49,505 bases of DNA from Zooshikella harenae (GCF_018837975.1 NZ_JAGSOY010000037.1:1-49505); one strand, 5' to 3'. Counted from the stretch's first letter, positions 8,233 to 17,344 are shown. Program-made: numbers and translations. Notes: generated by a model not told the origin, from the letters alone.

Positions 8233-9159
8233 TTAACGCTTACGAATATAACGTGACAGTCTATAGCTCGCTAACAGTACTAATAAAAACCCAATCAATA
8301 ATACGGCACTAGGTTCAGGGACAGCTAAAGGACTTAATCGAGCAAAGGTGTATAACGTTGTACTGGCATTTTCTGCTGTAAAATAATTTGGCCCTGGTTC
8401 AGCTGAAGCACCTGTTTCATCGAATGATGAATAAATCAGTAACTCATGAGGGAGTCCATCAATTAATAACTCAATAAAAACAGGAAACCCTCCTTCAGTG
8501 GTAAGTAAAAAAAAGTCATCACAGAAAGAACCTCTTGGATTGCCAAAAATACAAAACCCAGGGTTATTCAATGTCTCATTAAAAGCCAGATTAAAAAGGC
8601 TAATTAACGTAGTGCCTTCCTCACCAACAGGAACCAAATCATCTGCTACATCAGGGCTAGCAAGCAGAGCCAAGGTTAGATCAGTTAATGGAAGCAGTCC
8701 TAAAGTATTATGGTTGACAAACACATCTGTCACAGGGCCGTCAGTACTTGATAAACCTAATGCACCTAAAATTTGAGCCGACAATAATGTTGCCGCAGCA
8801 GGATTAAGTACATTATTGTTGTGGACTAACTGGGAAATTTTCTCAGGTGCTCCATCTGCATTCAATGAAATGTCATGATAACTTGTTAGCACCAATGAGC
8901 TTTGCAACAAATCAGGATTAAGACCAGATTCATCAGATGGCTCTCCCCACACCAATGAACTCATTGTCGCTGTACCACCTTCCGCTATGGGATCAGTCAC
9001 AATGACAGCAGGGGGACCAGGATCAGGGGTTAAAGCAGGATTTTGAAAAATACCACTACTCGGTATCAGGTCCAGCTTCAGCATCGTGGCCTGTGCAGCC
9101 ACTGATAACATAACTGTCGTGCTGCATATTAGCATCCCGACATACGTCATTAGTCTCAT
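8233..9159 (-). CDS. PEP-CTERM sorting-domain protein, THxN-like paralogue
   Basis: This 308-residue exported protein has an N-terminal signal peptide ending near SVAAQA and a C-terminal sorting signal (280-308): VPEPS, a hydrophobic segment, and the basic tail RYIRKR. Exosortase would cleave near the PEP motif. It is a paralogue of the next gene upstream on the minus strand: both share GIFQNP, LVWGEPS or LFWGEPS, SGLNP, HNNNV, CDDFF and LIYSSFD. The second copy has THNN, typical of the THxN PEP-CTERM family; here it is VHNN. Function is unknown, likely secreted or matrix-linked. A sigma-54-like element lies just upstream. Confidence 0.88.
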   Translation of the reverse strand: MRLMTYVGMLICSTTVMLSVAAQATMLKLDLIPSSGIFQNPALTPDPGPPAVIVTDPIAEGGTATMSSLVWGEPSDESGLNPDLLQSSLVLTSYHDISLNADGAPEKISQLVHNNNVLNPAAATLLSAQILGALGLSSTDGPVTDVFVNHNTLGLLPLTDLTLALLASPDVADDLVPVGEEGTTLISLFNLAFNETLNNPGFCIFGNPRGSFCDDFFLLTTEGGFPVFIELLIDGLPHELLIYSSFDETGASAEPGPNYFTAENASTTLYTFARLSPLAVPEPSAVLLIGFLLVLLASYRLSRYIRKR

Positions 9160-9204
9160 GGAATTTCCCCATTTCAGTAAGCAATAGAAACAGAAAAATC
9201 ATGA

Positions 9205-9219
9205 GCATAAAAAATGCCA
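9205..9219 (-). promoter_or_regulatory. Putative sigma-54 promoter of the first PEP-CTERM gene
   Basis: On the minus strand the sequence is TGGCATTTTTTATGC, with GG and GC exactly 10 nt apart as in the -24/-12 consensus TGGCAC-N5-TTGC. The start site would fall about 34 nt before the ATG. The other two PEP-CTERM genes carry similar elements. Confidence 0.5.
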
Positions 9220-9307
9220 TAAAATAAAAAACAAACTGAAACAAAACCTTAATTTTTTAACTTAAACTCACTCTTTTAATAATTGCAAAAAAAACAAACA
9301 GACAAAA

Positions 9308-9328
9308 AAGGAGGAGATAACCTCCTCC
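9308..9328 (-). terminator. Rho-independent terminator of the THxN PEP-CTERM gene
   Basis: On the minus strand a 7-bp GC-rich stem (GGAGGAG/CTCCTCC) with a 5-nt loop is followed by a run of six T. It begins 22 nt after the stop codon of the gene ending at 9350. Confidence 0.85.
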
Positions 9329-9349
9329 ACATGAAAAAACAGATATGAC

Positions 9350-10270
9350 TTAATGTTTTTTACGGCGTCTTGCTACTAAGCTTCCCATAACTCCAAATAA
9401 ACCTGTTAACATCATTCCTATACTTGTTGGTTCAGGAATAAGTGTTAAAATCCCAAATGTGTATAAATCAGTTGCAGCAACCTCAGGGGTATAATACAAC
9501 GGACCTGATTCAATAGTTGATCCATCAGCATCAAATGATGAGTAAATAAATAGATCATGTAATTTATCATCTATATACACATCAAAGTGCAGTGGAAAGC
9601 CACCATCAGTCATCAAACTAAAGAAATCATCACAGGTTGATCCGAATGGATTAGGTGGATCACAAGGAATAAAATTGGGTGTTTCAGTAAAACCAATATC
9701 AAATAAACTGATAATTGTTGTGGGATACTCAGCTGGAGGTACAATATCACCTGGTACATCAGGATCTAATACCAAACCACCACTCAATAAACTCAAAGGA
9801 ACATCACCACCTTCAGTTTTCAAGAAAATATCACCTAATACACCCATACTGCTGCTAACAGATAGAGCCCCTAAAATTTGCGCAGTTCCCAAGGTTGCAG
9901 CTGTTACACTGACGACATTATTATTATGTGTTAAAACCGACAGTTCATAAGGAACACCAAGCGCATCAATTGAAATAGTCTTGTGACTTACTAAATCCAG
10001 ATTACTCTGCTCTAAACCAGGGTTAAGCCCACTCAAGTTAGAAGGTTCCCCCCAAAACAATGTACTACGTGTATCCAAACCACCATTATAAGCAAAATCA
10101 TTAACAATAGTTGCTGGTGGAATACCTGGTGCTGTTACCACAGGATTTTGAAAAATACCGGTATCATCTACCAAATCAAAATCCAAAAAACCAGCCACTG
10201 CAGATTGCCCTGCAATTGCAGAGAAACCTATGGCAGAAGATAATGCCAGTGCCTTAAACGTTTTCATCAA
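9350..10270 (-). CDS. THxN-family PEP-CTERM protein
   Basis: This 306-residue protein has an N-terminal signal peptide (MMKTFKALALSSAIGFSAIAG) and a C-terminal tripartite signal at 278-306: IPEPTS, a hydrophobic stretch, then ARRRKKH. The sequence LTHNNNVV fits the defining T-H-x-N motif of the family. It is the closest paralogue of the neighbouring gene, so the pair arose by tandem duplication. Its own terminator and promoter-like element mark it as a separate transcript. A strong ribosome site (GGGAGGG) precedes the ATG. The molecular role is unknown; such proteins are exosortase substrates tied to exopolysaccharide or floc formation. Confidence 0.9.
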   Translation of the reverse strand: MMKTFKALALSSAIGFSAIAGQSAVAGFLDFDLVDDTGIFQNPVVTAPGIPPATIVNDFAYNGGLDTRSTLFWGEPSNLSGLNPGLEQSNLDLVSHKTISIDALGVPYELSVLTHNNNVVSVTAATLGTAQILGALSVSSSMGVLGDIFLKTEGGDVPLSLLSGGLVLDPDVPGDIVPPAEYPTTIISLFDIGFTETPNFIPCDPPNPFGSTCDDFFSLMTDGGFPLHFDVYIDDKLHDLFIYSSFDADGSTIESGPLYYTPEVAATDLYTFGILTLIPEPTSIGMMLTGLFGVMGSLVARRRKKH

Positions 10271-10325
10271 ACCCTCCCATCAACACAAAAAAAATATCCA
10301 AAAGCAATTCTCACTGGCTAAGAAC

Positions 10326-10340
10326 GCATGGATAATGCCA
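10326..10340 (-). promoter_or_regulatory. Putative sigma-54 promoter of the THxN PEP-CTERM gene
   Basis: Minus-strand TGGCATTATCCATGC has the GG-N10-GC geometry of a -24/-12 promoter. The predicted start is about 44 nt before the ATG, leaving room for the strong ribosome site. Confidence 0.5.
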
Positions 10341-10592
10341 ATTTATTTTTCTCTTTTTTTTTCATACAGATAGTAAAAACAAAAAACAAAAAACCAGGTA
10401 GTCACGCTATTTGTGATAAGCACTCAAAACACATTTTTTATCAAAAACACAAAAAAACAACCGATAAACCAAAAAAACACGACCCCCACTTAATAAAAAT
10501 TAAATATATTTTAACTATTATCTTCACAATCACTTTATTATTCTTTATTGATTCAACTTATTAATTTAATAAAGCTGTAGTAATATCCTCCA

Positions 10593-12074
10593 ATGTCCTC
10601 AACCAAGAATAAAAATAAGGACATTAGCCTCATGAATGAGATATTTGATTTTGTAATCGTAGGTTCTGGCGCTGCTGGAAGTGTGCTTTCGTTTTATCTT
10701 ACGCAAGCTGGCGCAAGCGTCTGTTTAATTGAAGCAGGCAAGTCTTTTTTTCCTGGTGAATACCCTACTGATGAACTTACCGCTAACAGCCAACTTATGT
10801 GGCATGGTGGTGCTGACCTCAATACGCAAGCTAACCTGATTTTATTACGTGGGAAAACGGTTGGTGGAGGTACAGTCATAAACCAATGTTTGCTAGATCG
10901 TTTTGATACCTTTGCCTGGAATCTGTTCAAACAAAGCAGTGACGTTACCTGGTTCACTAATGAAGTAATGCATTCGCATTACTCGGCAATAGAACAACAA
11001 CTTTCTATACAAACGATTACCGAATCGCATTGGAATCACAATGCAAAACTCTATGCGAATGGTTTTGAAAAACTAAAGCTTGATTATGCTCCACTACAAC
11101 GCGGACAATCTCATTGTAATAATATGGACTGTATTGTTTGTCTGGGTGGATGTAACAGAAACTCAAAGCAAAGTATGCCGACCACCTTTCTTAAACTGGC
11201 TTTAAGACAAAAACTCAAGCTAATAAGCCAGTATTATGTAACCAATATTATTCCAGGGAAAAACATGATTTCTATTTATGGAAATCATATAACAGGTCCC
11301 AGAGTTATTAACGCACGTCATTGTATATTAGCGGCAGGAGCACTAGGTACTACTGAAGTGCTTTTACGAACGGGCTTTGCCAAAAAACTACCTGCGCTTG
11401 GTAAAGGATTTTACTGTCATCCTCAGTTTATGTATTTAGCCCAGTGCAAAGAGCCTGTAGATGCGCATTTAGGAAACTTTCAGGGCATTAAATCAACCGA
11501 TACCCGCTTTCGTAAATTGGGTTTTAAGCTTGAAAATGTTTTTGCACGCCCTATTGGCATTGCACTACTAAAATCGGGTTATGGTCTTGATCACCAAGCC
11601 TTTATGCAAAAGTTTCGGCATTTAGCCTGTATAGAAGTAGCTATTCGTGATGAGTTTCCAGGCCTTATTACGTTAGAAAATAATCGACTTGCTATCAACA
11701 AAACATTAAATGATAGCGATAAACAAAAAGCTAATAGCGGAAAAGAAGTCGTTTTTGAAATATTCGATCAAATTAATGCTGTACTCAAAGAGCAACCAAC
11801 CTACCCTATTGGACTACACTTAATGGGCGGTTGTGCTATGGGTCATCATATTCAATCATCAGTGGTAAATGAACAATTTGGCGTATGGGGTGAGCAACGC
11901 CTTTCTATTGTTGATGGCTCTATTTTTCCTGTTGCCCCAGGCATTAACCCATCACTAACCATTATGGCGCTTGCTCACCGAGCAAGTCAGTTCCTGCTGA
12001 GTCAGCATACTACTATACAGAAGACGACTAATGACATCCAAGTACCTACAGCAACATCAACTGAATACGCTTAA
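10593..12074 (+). CDS. laoA: GMC-family alcohol oxidoreductase, LaoA-like
   Basis: This flavin (FAD) enzyme of about 490 residues has the dinucleotide motif GSGAAG (24-29) with the acidic end of the ADP fold (LIEAG). Its C-terminal GMC half carries the active-site region with His409 (GLHLMGGC) and Asn452 (PGINPS). The gene order GMC oxidoreductase, small protein, aldehyde dehydrogenase is that of laoABC in Pseudomonas aeruginosa, which oxidises long-chain alcohols to aldehydes and then acids. The substrate here is inferred from that order. The start could instead be the ATG at 10632, which has an AAGGA ribosome site; the first ATG has none. The end overlaps the next gene by 44 nt. Confidence 0.7.
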   Translation: MSSTKNKNKDISLMNEIFDFVIVGSGAAGSVLSFYLTQAGASVCLIEAGKSFFPGEYPTDELTANSQLMWHGGADLNTQANLILLRGKTVGGGTVINQCLLDRFDTFAWNLFKQSSDVTWFTNEVMHSHYSAIEQQLSIQTITESHWNHNAKLYANGFEKLKLDYAPLQRGQSHCNNMDCIVCLGGCNRNSKQSMPTTFLKLALRQKLKLISQYYVTNIIPGKNMISIYGNHITGPRVINARHCILAAGALGTTEVLLRTGFAKKLPALGKGFYCHPQFMYLAQCKEPVDAHLGNFQGIKSTDTRFRKLGFKLENVFARPIGIALLKSGYGLDHQAFMQKFRHLACIEVAIRDEFPGLITLENNRLAINKTLNDSDKQKANSGKEVVFEIFDQINAVLKEQPTYPIGLHLMGGCAMGHHIQSSVVNEQFGVWGEQRLSIVDGSIFPVAPGINPSLTIMALAHRASQFLLSQHTTIQKTTNDIQVPTATSTEYA

Positions 12075-12483
12075 AAAAATGGGTGACATTTTAATTCCTG
12101 GCGATAATAGTCTACCTAGCTTTTCGTCAACGGGTTGCTTATACCAAATTGATACTGTTTTACAAGCAACACACCCTGATGATGTCAATGCGTTACGTAA
12201 ATTATTAACTGTCTTTAGTATAATCCCTAAACAATTATTAAATTTATTGCTCCCCGGAATTTTAAAACTAGCCAAACTTCCTGGTGTATTAGGAACCCCT
12301 TTTCGACAATTTGAATTTGCCACAAAAGGACTACTTATGTCCTTATACTACTCAGGCTTATCGACAGAGTTCAATGAATACAGTAGTGTCCATAGCAAAA
12401 TAGGTTATCAGGTCACACCACCCAGACCTGTTGAAGAGCCACCGAAAACTAATAATCAAGAGGACATTACCCTTCATCAATAG
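12031..12483 (+). CDS. laoB: Small LaoB-like protein of the alcohol oxidation cluster
   Basis: This 150-residue protein begins 44 nt inside the GMC gene in another frame, so the two are tightly coupled. It has a hydrophobic central part (LLNLLLPGILKLAKLPGVLG) that could associate with the membrane, and a Pro-rich C-terminus. It has no recognisable catalytic domain. The assignment rests on its place between a GMC oxidoreductase and an aldehyde dehydrogenase, where LaoB sits in P. aeruginosa. It may be a small subunit or membrane anchor for the oxidoreductase. Confidence 0.6.
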   Translation: MTSKYLQQHQLNTLKKMGDILIPGDNSLPSFSSTGCLYQIDTVLQATHPDDVNALRKLLTVFSIIPKQLLNLLLPGILKLAKLPGVLGTPFRQFEFATKGLLMSLYYSGLSTEFNEYSSVHSKIGYQVTPPRPVEEPPKTNNQEDITLHQ

Positions 12484-12521
12484 GACTAAACCTATCTATA
12501 GCCATAACGAAGGATTGCTCA

Positions 12522-14048
12522 ATGCTTAAATACTCTTCATCTACAACCGCTCAAGATGGAACAACGCTATCACCTGATCAAGTTATACAACAAGCTCGTC
12601 AATCTTTTCAACATAATCAAATTTACTCCATCAAACAACGTATTGCAGAAGTTAAACGTGTCATTGAGTATATTCGCTTAAACCGAGAAAGTATCACTGA
12701 TGAATTAACCCAGGCAACAGGTAAAACACGTACTGATGCGCTCGTATCTGAAATTTTAGGTGTTCTTGATAATTTACACTGGAATTGTAGTAACGCAAAA
12801 CGCATTTTCGCTGAAAAAAAAGTACATACGCCTATTACACTGCTTGGTAAATCATCACACATCCGACACGAACCCTATGGAGTAATTCTATTAATAGTCC
12901 CCTGGAATTACCCATTACATATCAGTTTAACATTTGCCATTGGGGCTTTTTTAGCTGGGAATAGCGTAATCATAAAACCCTCGGAACATACACCGATGCC
13001 AGGTTTACTTGAACGTATTTTTTCCACTGCACCTTTATTAGCGTCCTGCATACACGTTATTTATGGTGATGGCGCGATTGGTCAACAATTGATTGATGCT
13101 AGACCAGATAAAATTTTCTTTACGGGTAGTACAGTGACCGGCAAAAAAATTCTGCGTCATGCCAGTGAACTGGTAGTTCCGGTAGATGTTGAGTTGGGAG
13201 GCAAAGACCCAATGATTGTGTTTGAAGATGTTAACCTTCAACGCACAGTAGCAGGTGCGCTTTGGGGAGCCATGACCAATGCGGGCCAATCCTGTACATC
13301 AGTAGAATTACTGTATATACAACGTTCTATTTTTACCCCCTTTATCACCCAATTTAAGCAAGCAATGGAGCAATTGGTTATTAATACGGGTGACCAGGGA
13401 AATGCAGATGTAGGCGCTATCACAACGAATTTTCAAGCGGAAATTATTCAAGAACATTTAGACGACGCAAAACGTAAAGGTGCAACGTTATTTAGTGTTG
13501 GGCAAGCAATTTCTGCATCCAGCCGACTGATCCCCCCTACCCTCATCACGGATGTCAACGAAGATATGTTAATTGTGCAAGAGGAAACATTTGGTCCTGT
13601 GGTTTGTGCCATCCCTTTCGATAGTGAAGATGAAATTATTCGGCTAGTGAATCAAAGTCCTTATGGACTAAGTGCCAGTGTATGGAGCAAAGACCTTAAA
13701 CGCGCTAAACGTGTCAGCCATGCGCTACAAACAGGTGCCGTATCGATTAACAATGTCATGCTAACAGAAGGTAACCCTGCTTTACCCTTTGGTGGTGTTA
13801 AGGAAAGTGGTTTTGGCCGAGGAAAAGGCGAAGAAGGCTTATTGGCGTTTACTCGCAGTAAAGCCATTATTATTGATAAGCAAAGTGGAAAAAAAGAACC
13901 TAACTGGTATCCGTATACATTGAAAAAATACCAATTATTTGGTGAGTTAATTGATGCTTTATTTCGTCAGGATTGGTTAAAATACATTAAGCTGGCATTG
14001 GTTGGTGGTAAGCTAGAAAAAACGTCACAACAGAATAGAGGTGATTAA
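12522..14048 (+). CDS. laoC: Aldehyde dehydrogenase, LaoC-like
   Basis: This 508-residue NAD(P)-dependent aldehyde dehydrogenase oxidises aldehydes to acids. Visible motifs are the Rossmann region FTGSTVTGKKI (200-210), the general base Glu224 in ELGGKDP, the catalytic Cys258 in NAGQSCTS, and QEETFGPVV. Lys152 in IKPSEHTP contacts the cofactor. It lies 38 nt after the LaoB-like gene and would take the aldehyde formed by the GMC enzyme, completing alcohol to acid conversion. No LaoR-type TetR regulator follows, unlike in P. aeruginosa. Confidence 0.85.
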   Translation: MLKYSSSTTAQDGTTLSPDQVIQQARQSFQHNQIYSIKQRIAEVKRVIEYIRLNRESITDELTQATGKTRTDALVSEILGVLDNLHWNCSNAKRIFAEKKVHTPITLLGKSSHIRHEPYGVILLIVPWNYPLHISLTFAIGAFLAGNSVIIKPSEHTPMPGLLERIFSTAPLLASCIHVIYGDGAIGQQLIDARPDKIFFTGSTVTGKKILRHASELVVPVDVELGGKDPMIVFEDVNLQRTVAGALWGAMTNAGQSCTSVELLYIQRSIFTPFITQFKQAMEQLVINTGDQGNADVGAITTNFQAEIIQEHLDDAKRKGATLFSVGQAISASSRLIPPTLITDVNEDMLIVQEETFGPVVCAIPFDSEDEIIRLVNQSPYGLSASVWSKDLKRAKRVSHALQTGAVSINNVMLTEGNPALPFGGVKESGFGRGKGEEGLLAFTRSKAIIIDKQSGKKEPNWYPYTLKKYQLFGELIDALFRQDWLKYIKLALVGGKLEKTSQQNRGD

Positions 14049-14080
14049 CAATAATAAAACAAATCCGCTTGGCGTAAAAA

Positions 14081-14112
14081 ATCACCCTTTCTGCAAAACA
14101 TGAGAGGGTGAT
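14081..14112. terminator. Terminator between convergent laoC and nitroreductase genes
   Basis: Arms ATCACCCT and AGGGTGAT form an 8-bp stem. On the minus strand the stem is followed by a run of six T, so it is a good terminator for the nitroreductase gene. On the plus strand no U-run follows. Confidence 0.7.
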
Positions 14113-14133
14113 TATTGAGAGAGGTGATAAGCA

Positions 14134-14799
14134 TTAAATATAGTCACACACTTCAGATAAAGAATATTTTTGAATATTGGGCACTTCAGCCTGTTCTGAA
14201 GGGTATCCAGTTACCAGCAAAAGAAAGGGGCGCTCATCTGCTGGTCGCTGCAAAATGGTATTAAGAAACTTCATGGGGCTCGGTGTGTGTGTCAGCGTAG
14301 CCAGACCAGAAAAGTGCAAGGCTGTTATAAGCATTCCGCATGCAATACCAACAGACTCCGCCGTGTAATAATTTTTCTTTTTTTGCGCTTCATGATAAGT
14401 AAACTTCTTAAGAAACACTGCAATCAAGTAAGGGGCAGTTTCCAAAAACGGTTTATGTTCATCTGTACCTAAAGGCGCTAAAGCTTCCAGCCACTCTTCA
14501 GATGCCCGATGTTGATAAAAGGCTTCCTCTTCAGCCTCAGCCCCCTGACGAATTTCCTTTTTGAGTTCATCACTGCTTACAACAACAAAGTGCCAGGGTT
14601 GTTTATTGGCACCACTGGGAGCAGAGCTGGCAGATAAAACTGCATTATCAATAATCTCTCGAGCGACAGGTCTTGATGAAAAATCCCTGACGGTACGACG
14701 TTGCTTAATCATTTGGTAAAACTCACGAGAACGCAAAAGCATGTCTTCTGGTGAGTACTCAGTGAAGGTCAAAGGGATAAATGGTACTGGTTTCATCAT
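14134..14799 (-). CDS. Nitroreductase-family flavoprotein, iodotyrosine-deiodinase-like
   Basis: This 221-residue FMN enzyme has the nitroreductase core: RRTVRDFSSRPV, then SAPSGANKQPWHFVVV. It resembles iodotyrosine deiodinase rather than typical nitroreductases: the lid region EAEEEAFYQHR and the following EHKPFLETAP supply the Glu, Tyr and Lys that bind the halotyrosine zwitterion in the human enzyme. The ACGMLITALHFSGLATLTHTPSP and GRPxxER-like LQRPADERPFLLLVTGYPS stretches also match. A role in reductive dehalogenation of halotyrosines is possible, as in marine bacterial homologues. It is transcribed alone. Confidence 0.75.
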   Translation of the reverse strand: MMKPVPFIPLTFTEYSPEDMLLRSREFYQMIKQRRTVRDFSSRPVAREIIDNAVLSASSAPSGANKQPWHFVVVSSDELKKEIRQGAEAEEEAFYQHRASEEWLEALAPLGTDEHKPFLETAPYLIAVFLKKFTYHEAQKKKNYYTAESVGIACGMLITALHFSGLATLTHTPSPMKFLNTILQRPADERPFLLLVTGYPSEQAEVPNIQKYSLSEVCDYI

Positions 14800-15400
14800 C
14801 CAATTCCTTTTGGGTTTCTTATGTCCTATCAGATCACTATGTACAGTTTCAGAGTTAGTATAGAGAGTTCTAAAGGAAAAAACTAATCAAACCACTGAAT
14901 ACACATTTCAGCAGTTTATTTCGCAAGAAAGAGTAATAGACAACGTCTATTCAATTGACAAAATAGGTTGAAGAGCTAAACCTCATAAAAACGAAGGCCA
15001 GAATAAAACTTCAGTTACTTAGTGTTAACTGACCATATTTATTTTACAAAAATCAACATCACTATGATGGCCTACCCAATGGCCAAAAATCGGAAGCAAA
15101 GGCGAGCAAACAAAGCCTCTTTCACGTAACTTTTTCTTGGAAACTTGACTTGCTTTATTATCAGCATCAAACAAAATACTTTCACTTTCCTCGCAGACAG
15201 GAAGCAATAATGATATTGGTATAATTATAAATAATATTGTGCCACACCATACACTGCCTCTAGTTTTATAAACCCATACTTCACCCAAATTACTTTTGTT
15301 TTTTCAAATAGTTCTCCTTTTTTAGCGAGATAGTCTTTCTTTAATAAAAGATCATTATAAAACTAATAGAATGTATTCATTATTACAACATACTTTAAGT
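14800..15400. other. 600-nt spacer with at most one doubtful small gene
   Basis: This AT-rich gap lies between two minus-strand genes. Apart from the weak small reading frame at 15025-15288 I see no conserved signal, hairpin terminator or repeat. Confidence 0.4.
15025..15288 (-). CDS. Doubtful small membrane/exported protein
   Basis: An 87-codon frame beginning at TTG has one hydrophobic stretch (GTILFIIIPISLLLPV) that could be a signal anchor, followed by a charged tail. No ribosome site is visible and no family is recognised. It may be spurious or the remnant of a longer gene. Confidence 0.25.
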   Translation of the reverse strand: MGEVWVYKTRGSVWCGTILFIIIPISLLLPVCEESESILFDADNKASQVSKKKLRERGFVCSPLLPIFGHWVGHHSDVDFCKINMVS

Positions 15401-16723
15401 CTACTTTAGCTTACTTAATACTTGCTTTAACATACTGATTATATGCTCAATTTCTGATCGAGAAACAATCAATGGAGGAGACAACGCAATAATATCACCT
15501 GTCGTACGAATCAAAACGCCTTGTTCAAAAGCATCAAGGTAAGCTTTAAAAGCACGTTCAGTTGGTTTATTTTTTTTTGGTTCTAATTCAATAGCCCCTA
15601 CCAAGCCAAGATTTCGTATATCAATCACATAGGGTGAGTTAACCAGACTATGCAAACCTTCCTGCCAATAATCTGCAAGTTCTGCAGCTCTATGTAATAA
15701 GTTTTCGTCGTGATAGGTTTCTAATGTTGCTAAAGCAGCCGCACAGGCTAATGGATGCGCAGAATATGTATAACCATGATAAATGTTTATAGCCGTGGCA
15801 TCATCTTGATAAAAGGCATTATAAATTTTATCTCTGACAAACACAGCTCCCATAGGCACTGAACCATTCGTTAAACCTTTGGCTGTCACCATTATGTCAG
15901 GGGTAACACCGAAGTAGTTAGCCGCAAAAGGCTCACCTAATCGTCCAAATCCCGTAATTACCTCATCAAAAATTAAAAGCACACCATACTGATCACATAT
16001 TTCACGTATTCGTTGTAAATAGTTTATTGGTGGGACTAATACCCCTGTTGAGCCTGCTACAGGTTCTATTATTACAGCAGCAACGGTTGATGGATCATGT
16101 AAAAGGAGTAATTGCTCAAGCTGGTCCGCTTTTTCAACCCCATAAACAGGTTGACCCAAGCTAAATTGGTTTCGAGCTAAATCATGGGTATGAGGTAAAT
16201 GATCAACTTGCGCTAATAAATTAGGAAACAGTTTCCGATTAACCGAAATTCCCCCCACAGACATTCCACCAAAGTTCACTCCATGATAAGCTCGTTCACG
16301 ACCAATTAAGCGGGTTCTTCTCCCCTCACCCGTTATCTGATGGTAAGCTAACGCAATTTTTAGTGAAGTATCAACGGACTCTGAACCCGAATTGGTAAAA
16401 AATACATGGTTTAAATCTTCAGGGGTTATCGCTATAAGTTTTTCAGCAAGTTCAAATGCTTTCGGGTGTCCCATTTGAAAAGCCGGAGCATAATCCAGTG
16501 TAGCCACTTGTTGTTGTACAGCCGCAACAATTTTTTCACGATTATGTCCTGCATTTACACACCAAAGCCCTGCAGTAGCATCAAGAATCTGTCTTCCTTC
16601 TGGGGTCCAATAATACATCCCTTTAGCTTTTTCCAGGAGACGAGGATGTGCTTTGAAATGTTGATTTGCGGTATAACCCATCCAGTAAGCTTCTAGCTTG
16701 CTATGTTTATTTTTTTCTTCCAT
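15401..16723 (-). CDS. Class III omega-amino acid:pyruvate aminotransferase
   Basis: This 440-residue PLP enzyme matches the beta-alanine/omega-amino acid:pyruvate aminotransferase group. The N-terminus has WTPEGRQILDATAGLWCVNAGH, the cofactor phosphate is bound by SGSES (112-116), Asp253 lies in FDEVITGFGR, and Lys282 in TAKGLTNGSVPMG forms the Schiff base. It would move the amino group of beta-alanine, polyamine products or related omega-amines to pyruvate. No partner dehydrogenase lies next to it, so the substrate is open. Confidence 0.88.
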   Translation of the reverse strand: MEEKNKHSKLEAYWMGYTANQHFKAHPRLLEKAKGMYYWTPEGRQILDATAGLWCVNAGHNREKIVAAVQQQVATLDYAPAFQMGHPKAFELAEKLIAITPEDLNHVFFTNSGSESVDTSLKIALAYHQITGEGRRTRLIGRERAYHGVNFGGMSVGGISVNRKLFPNLLAQVDHLPHTHDLARNQFSLGQPVYGVEKADQLEQLLLLHDPSTVAAVIIEPVAGSTGVLVPPINYLQRIREICDQYGVLLIFDEVITGFGRLGEPFAANYFGVTPDIMVTAKGLTNGSVPMGAVFVRDKIYNAFYQDDATAINIYHGYTYSAHPLACAAALATLETYHDENLLHRAAELADYWQEGLHSLVNSPYVIDIRNLGLVGAIELEPKKNKPTERAFKAYLDAFEQGVLIRTTGDIIALSPPLIVSRSEIEHIISMLKQVLSKLK

Positions 16724-16969
16724 GGCATTATTGCCTTTTATTTTTTATACACAAAGTGAAGGGAATTTATTGTTATTGAACAACTTCATATTGCACTATA
16801 AACAAAAATTGGAAGCATAACATCTATCTAGCGCTAGGAAGAACCAGGGAAGGATTCACGACGTGTTCGAAGGGCACTATTAATGGCAAATGACTTAACA
16901 CTTACATTAAGGGTTAGCGCCCAATGACAATTAACTATTAATAGCTGTTCTGTTAATTATCAATACCCA

Positions 16970-17344
16970 TTAACTTTCTGAAGCCGTAAGCAGTGATTGC
17001 ACAATACGAGATGCTTCCTGCTCAGACAAACCTGTTACAGTGAGTTTCTGTCCTATTTTTTCTCTAATCTTAGTACCCGCACTTACCAGCGTGCCATCAA
17101 TACTGATCGACATCCGTTGCCCTAAGTGTTTCCTTGTGAAGTGAGCTAACTTTTGCCCAAACTCGTCTGATAATTCTATATCAATGACAGGACCATTAAA
17201 ATTATCCTTATTTAGTTCAGCAAAAAGAACGTCATCATTGTTAGCAACGAGGTCTTCACCGTTTACGCGAAACGCAATGTCAGCCTGAACAACTGATGAC
17301 AAGCACCAAAGCAATCCAATATATAACAGCCCAAACTTTTGCAT
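16970..17344 (-). CDS. Periplasmic SecD P1-head-like protein
   Basis: This 124-residue protein has a signal peptide (MQKFGLLYIGLLWCLSSVVQA). The mature part resembles the first periplasmic head subdomain of SecD: a VIDIELSDEFGQKLAHFTRKHLG stretch, then ISIDGTLVSAGTKIREKIGQ and TVTGLSEQEASRIVQSL. It lacks the membrane domains of SecD, so it is not a translocase. I start it at the ATG ending at 17344 because GGAGGG lies 7 nt before it; an ATG 15 nt further up has no such site. The role is unknown. Confidence 0.7.
   Translation of the reverse strand: MQKFGLLYIGLLWCLSSVVQADIAFRVNGEDLVANNDDVLFAELNKDNFNGPVIDIELSDEFGQKLAHFTRKHLGQRMSISIDGTLVSAGTKIREKIGQKLTVTGLSEQEASRIVQSLLTASES

Noticed and set aside
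10328-10564. 78-codon plus-strand reading frame before the GMC gene
   Set aside because: Low-complexity Lys-, His- and Phe-rich sequence from AT-rich DNA; it overlaps the promoter of the divergent PEP-CTERM gene and has no ribosome site.
16970-17344. Full SecD translocase subunit
   Set aside because: Only the P1-head-like domain with a signal peptide is present; no membrane domain follows.
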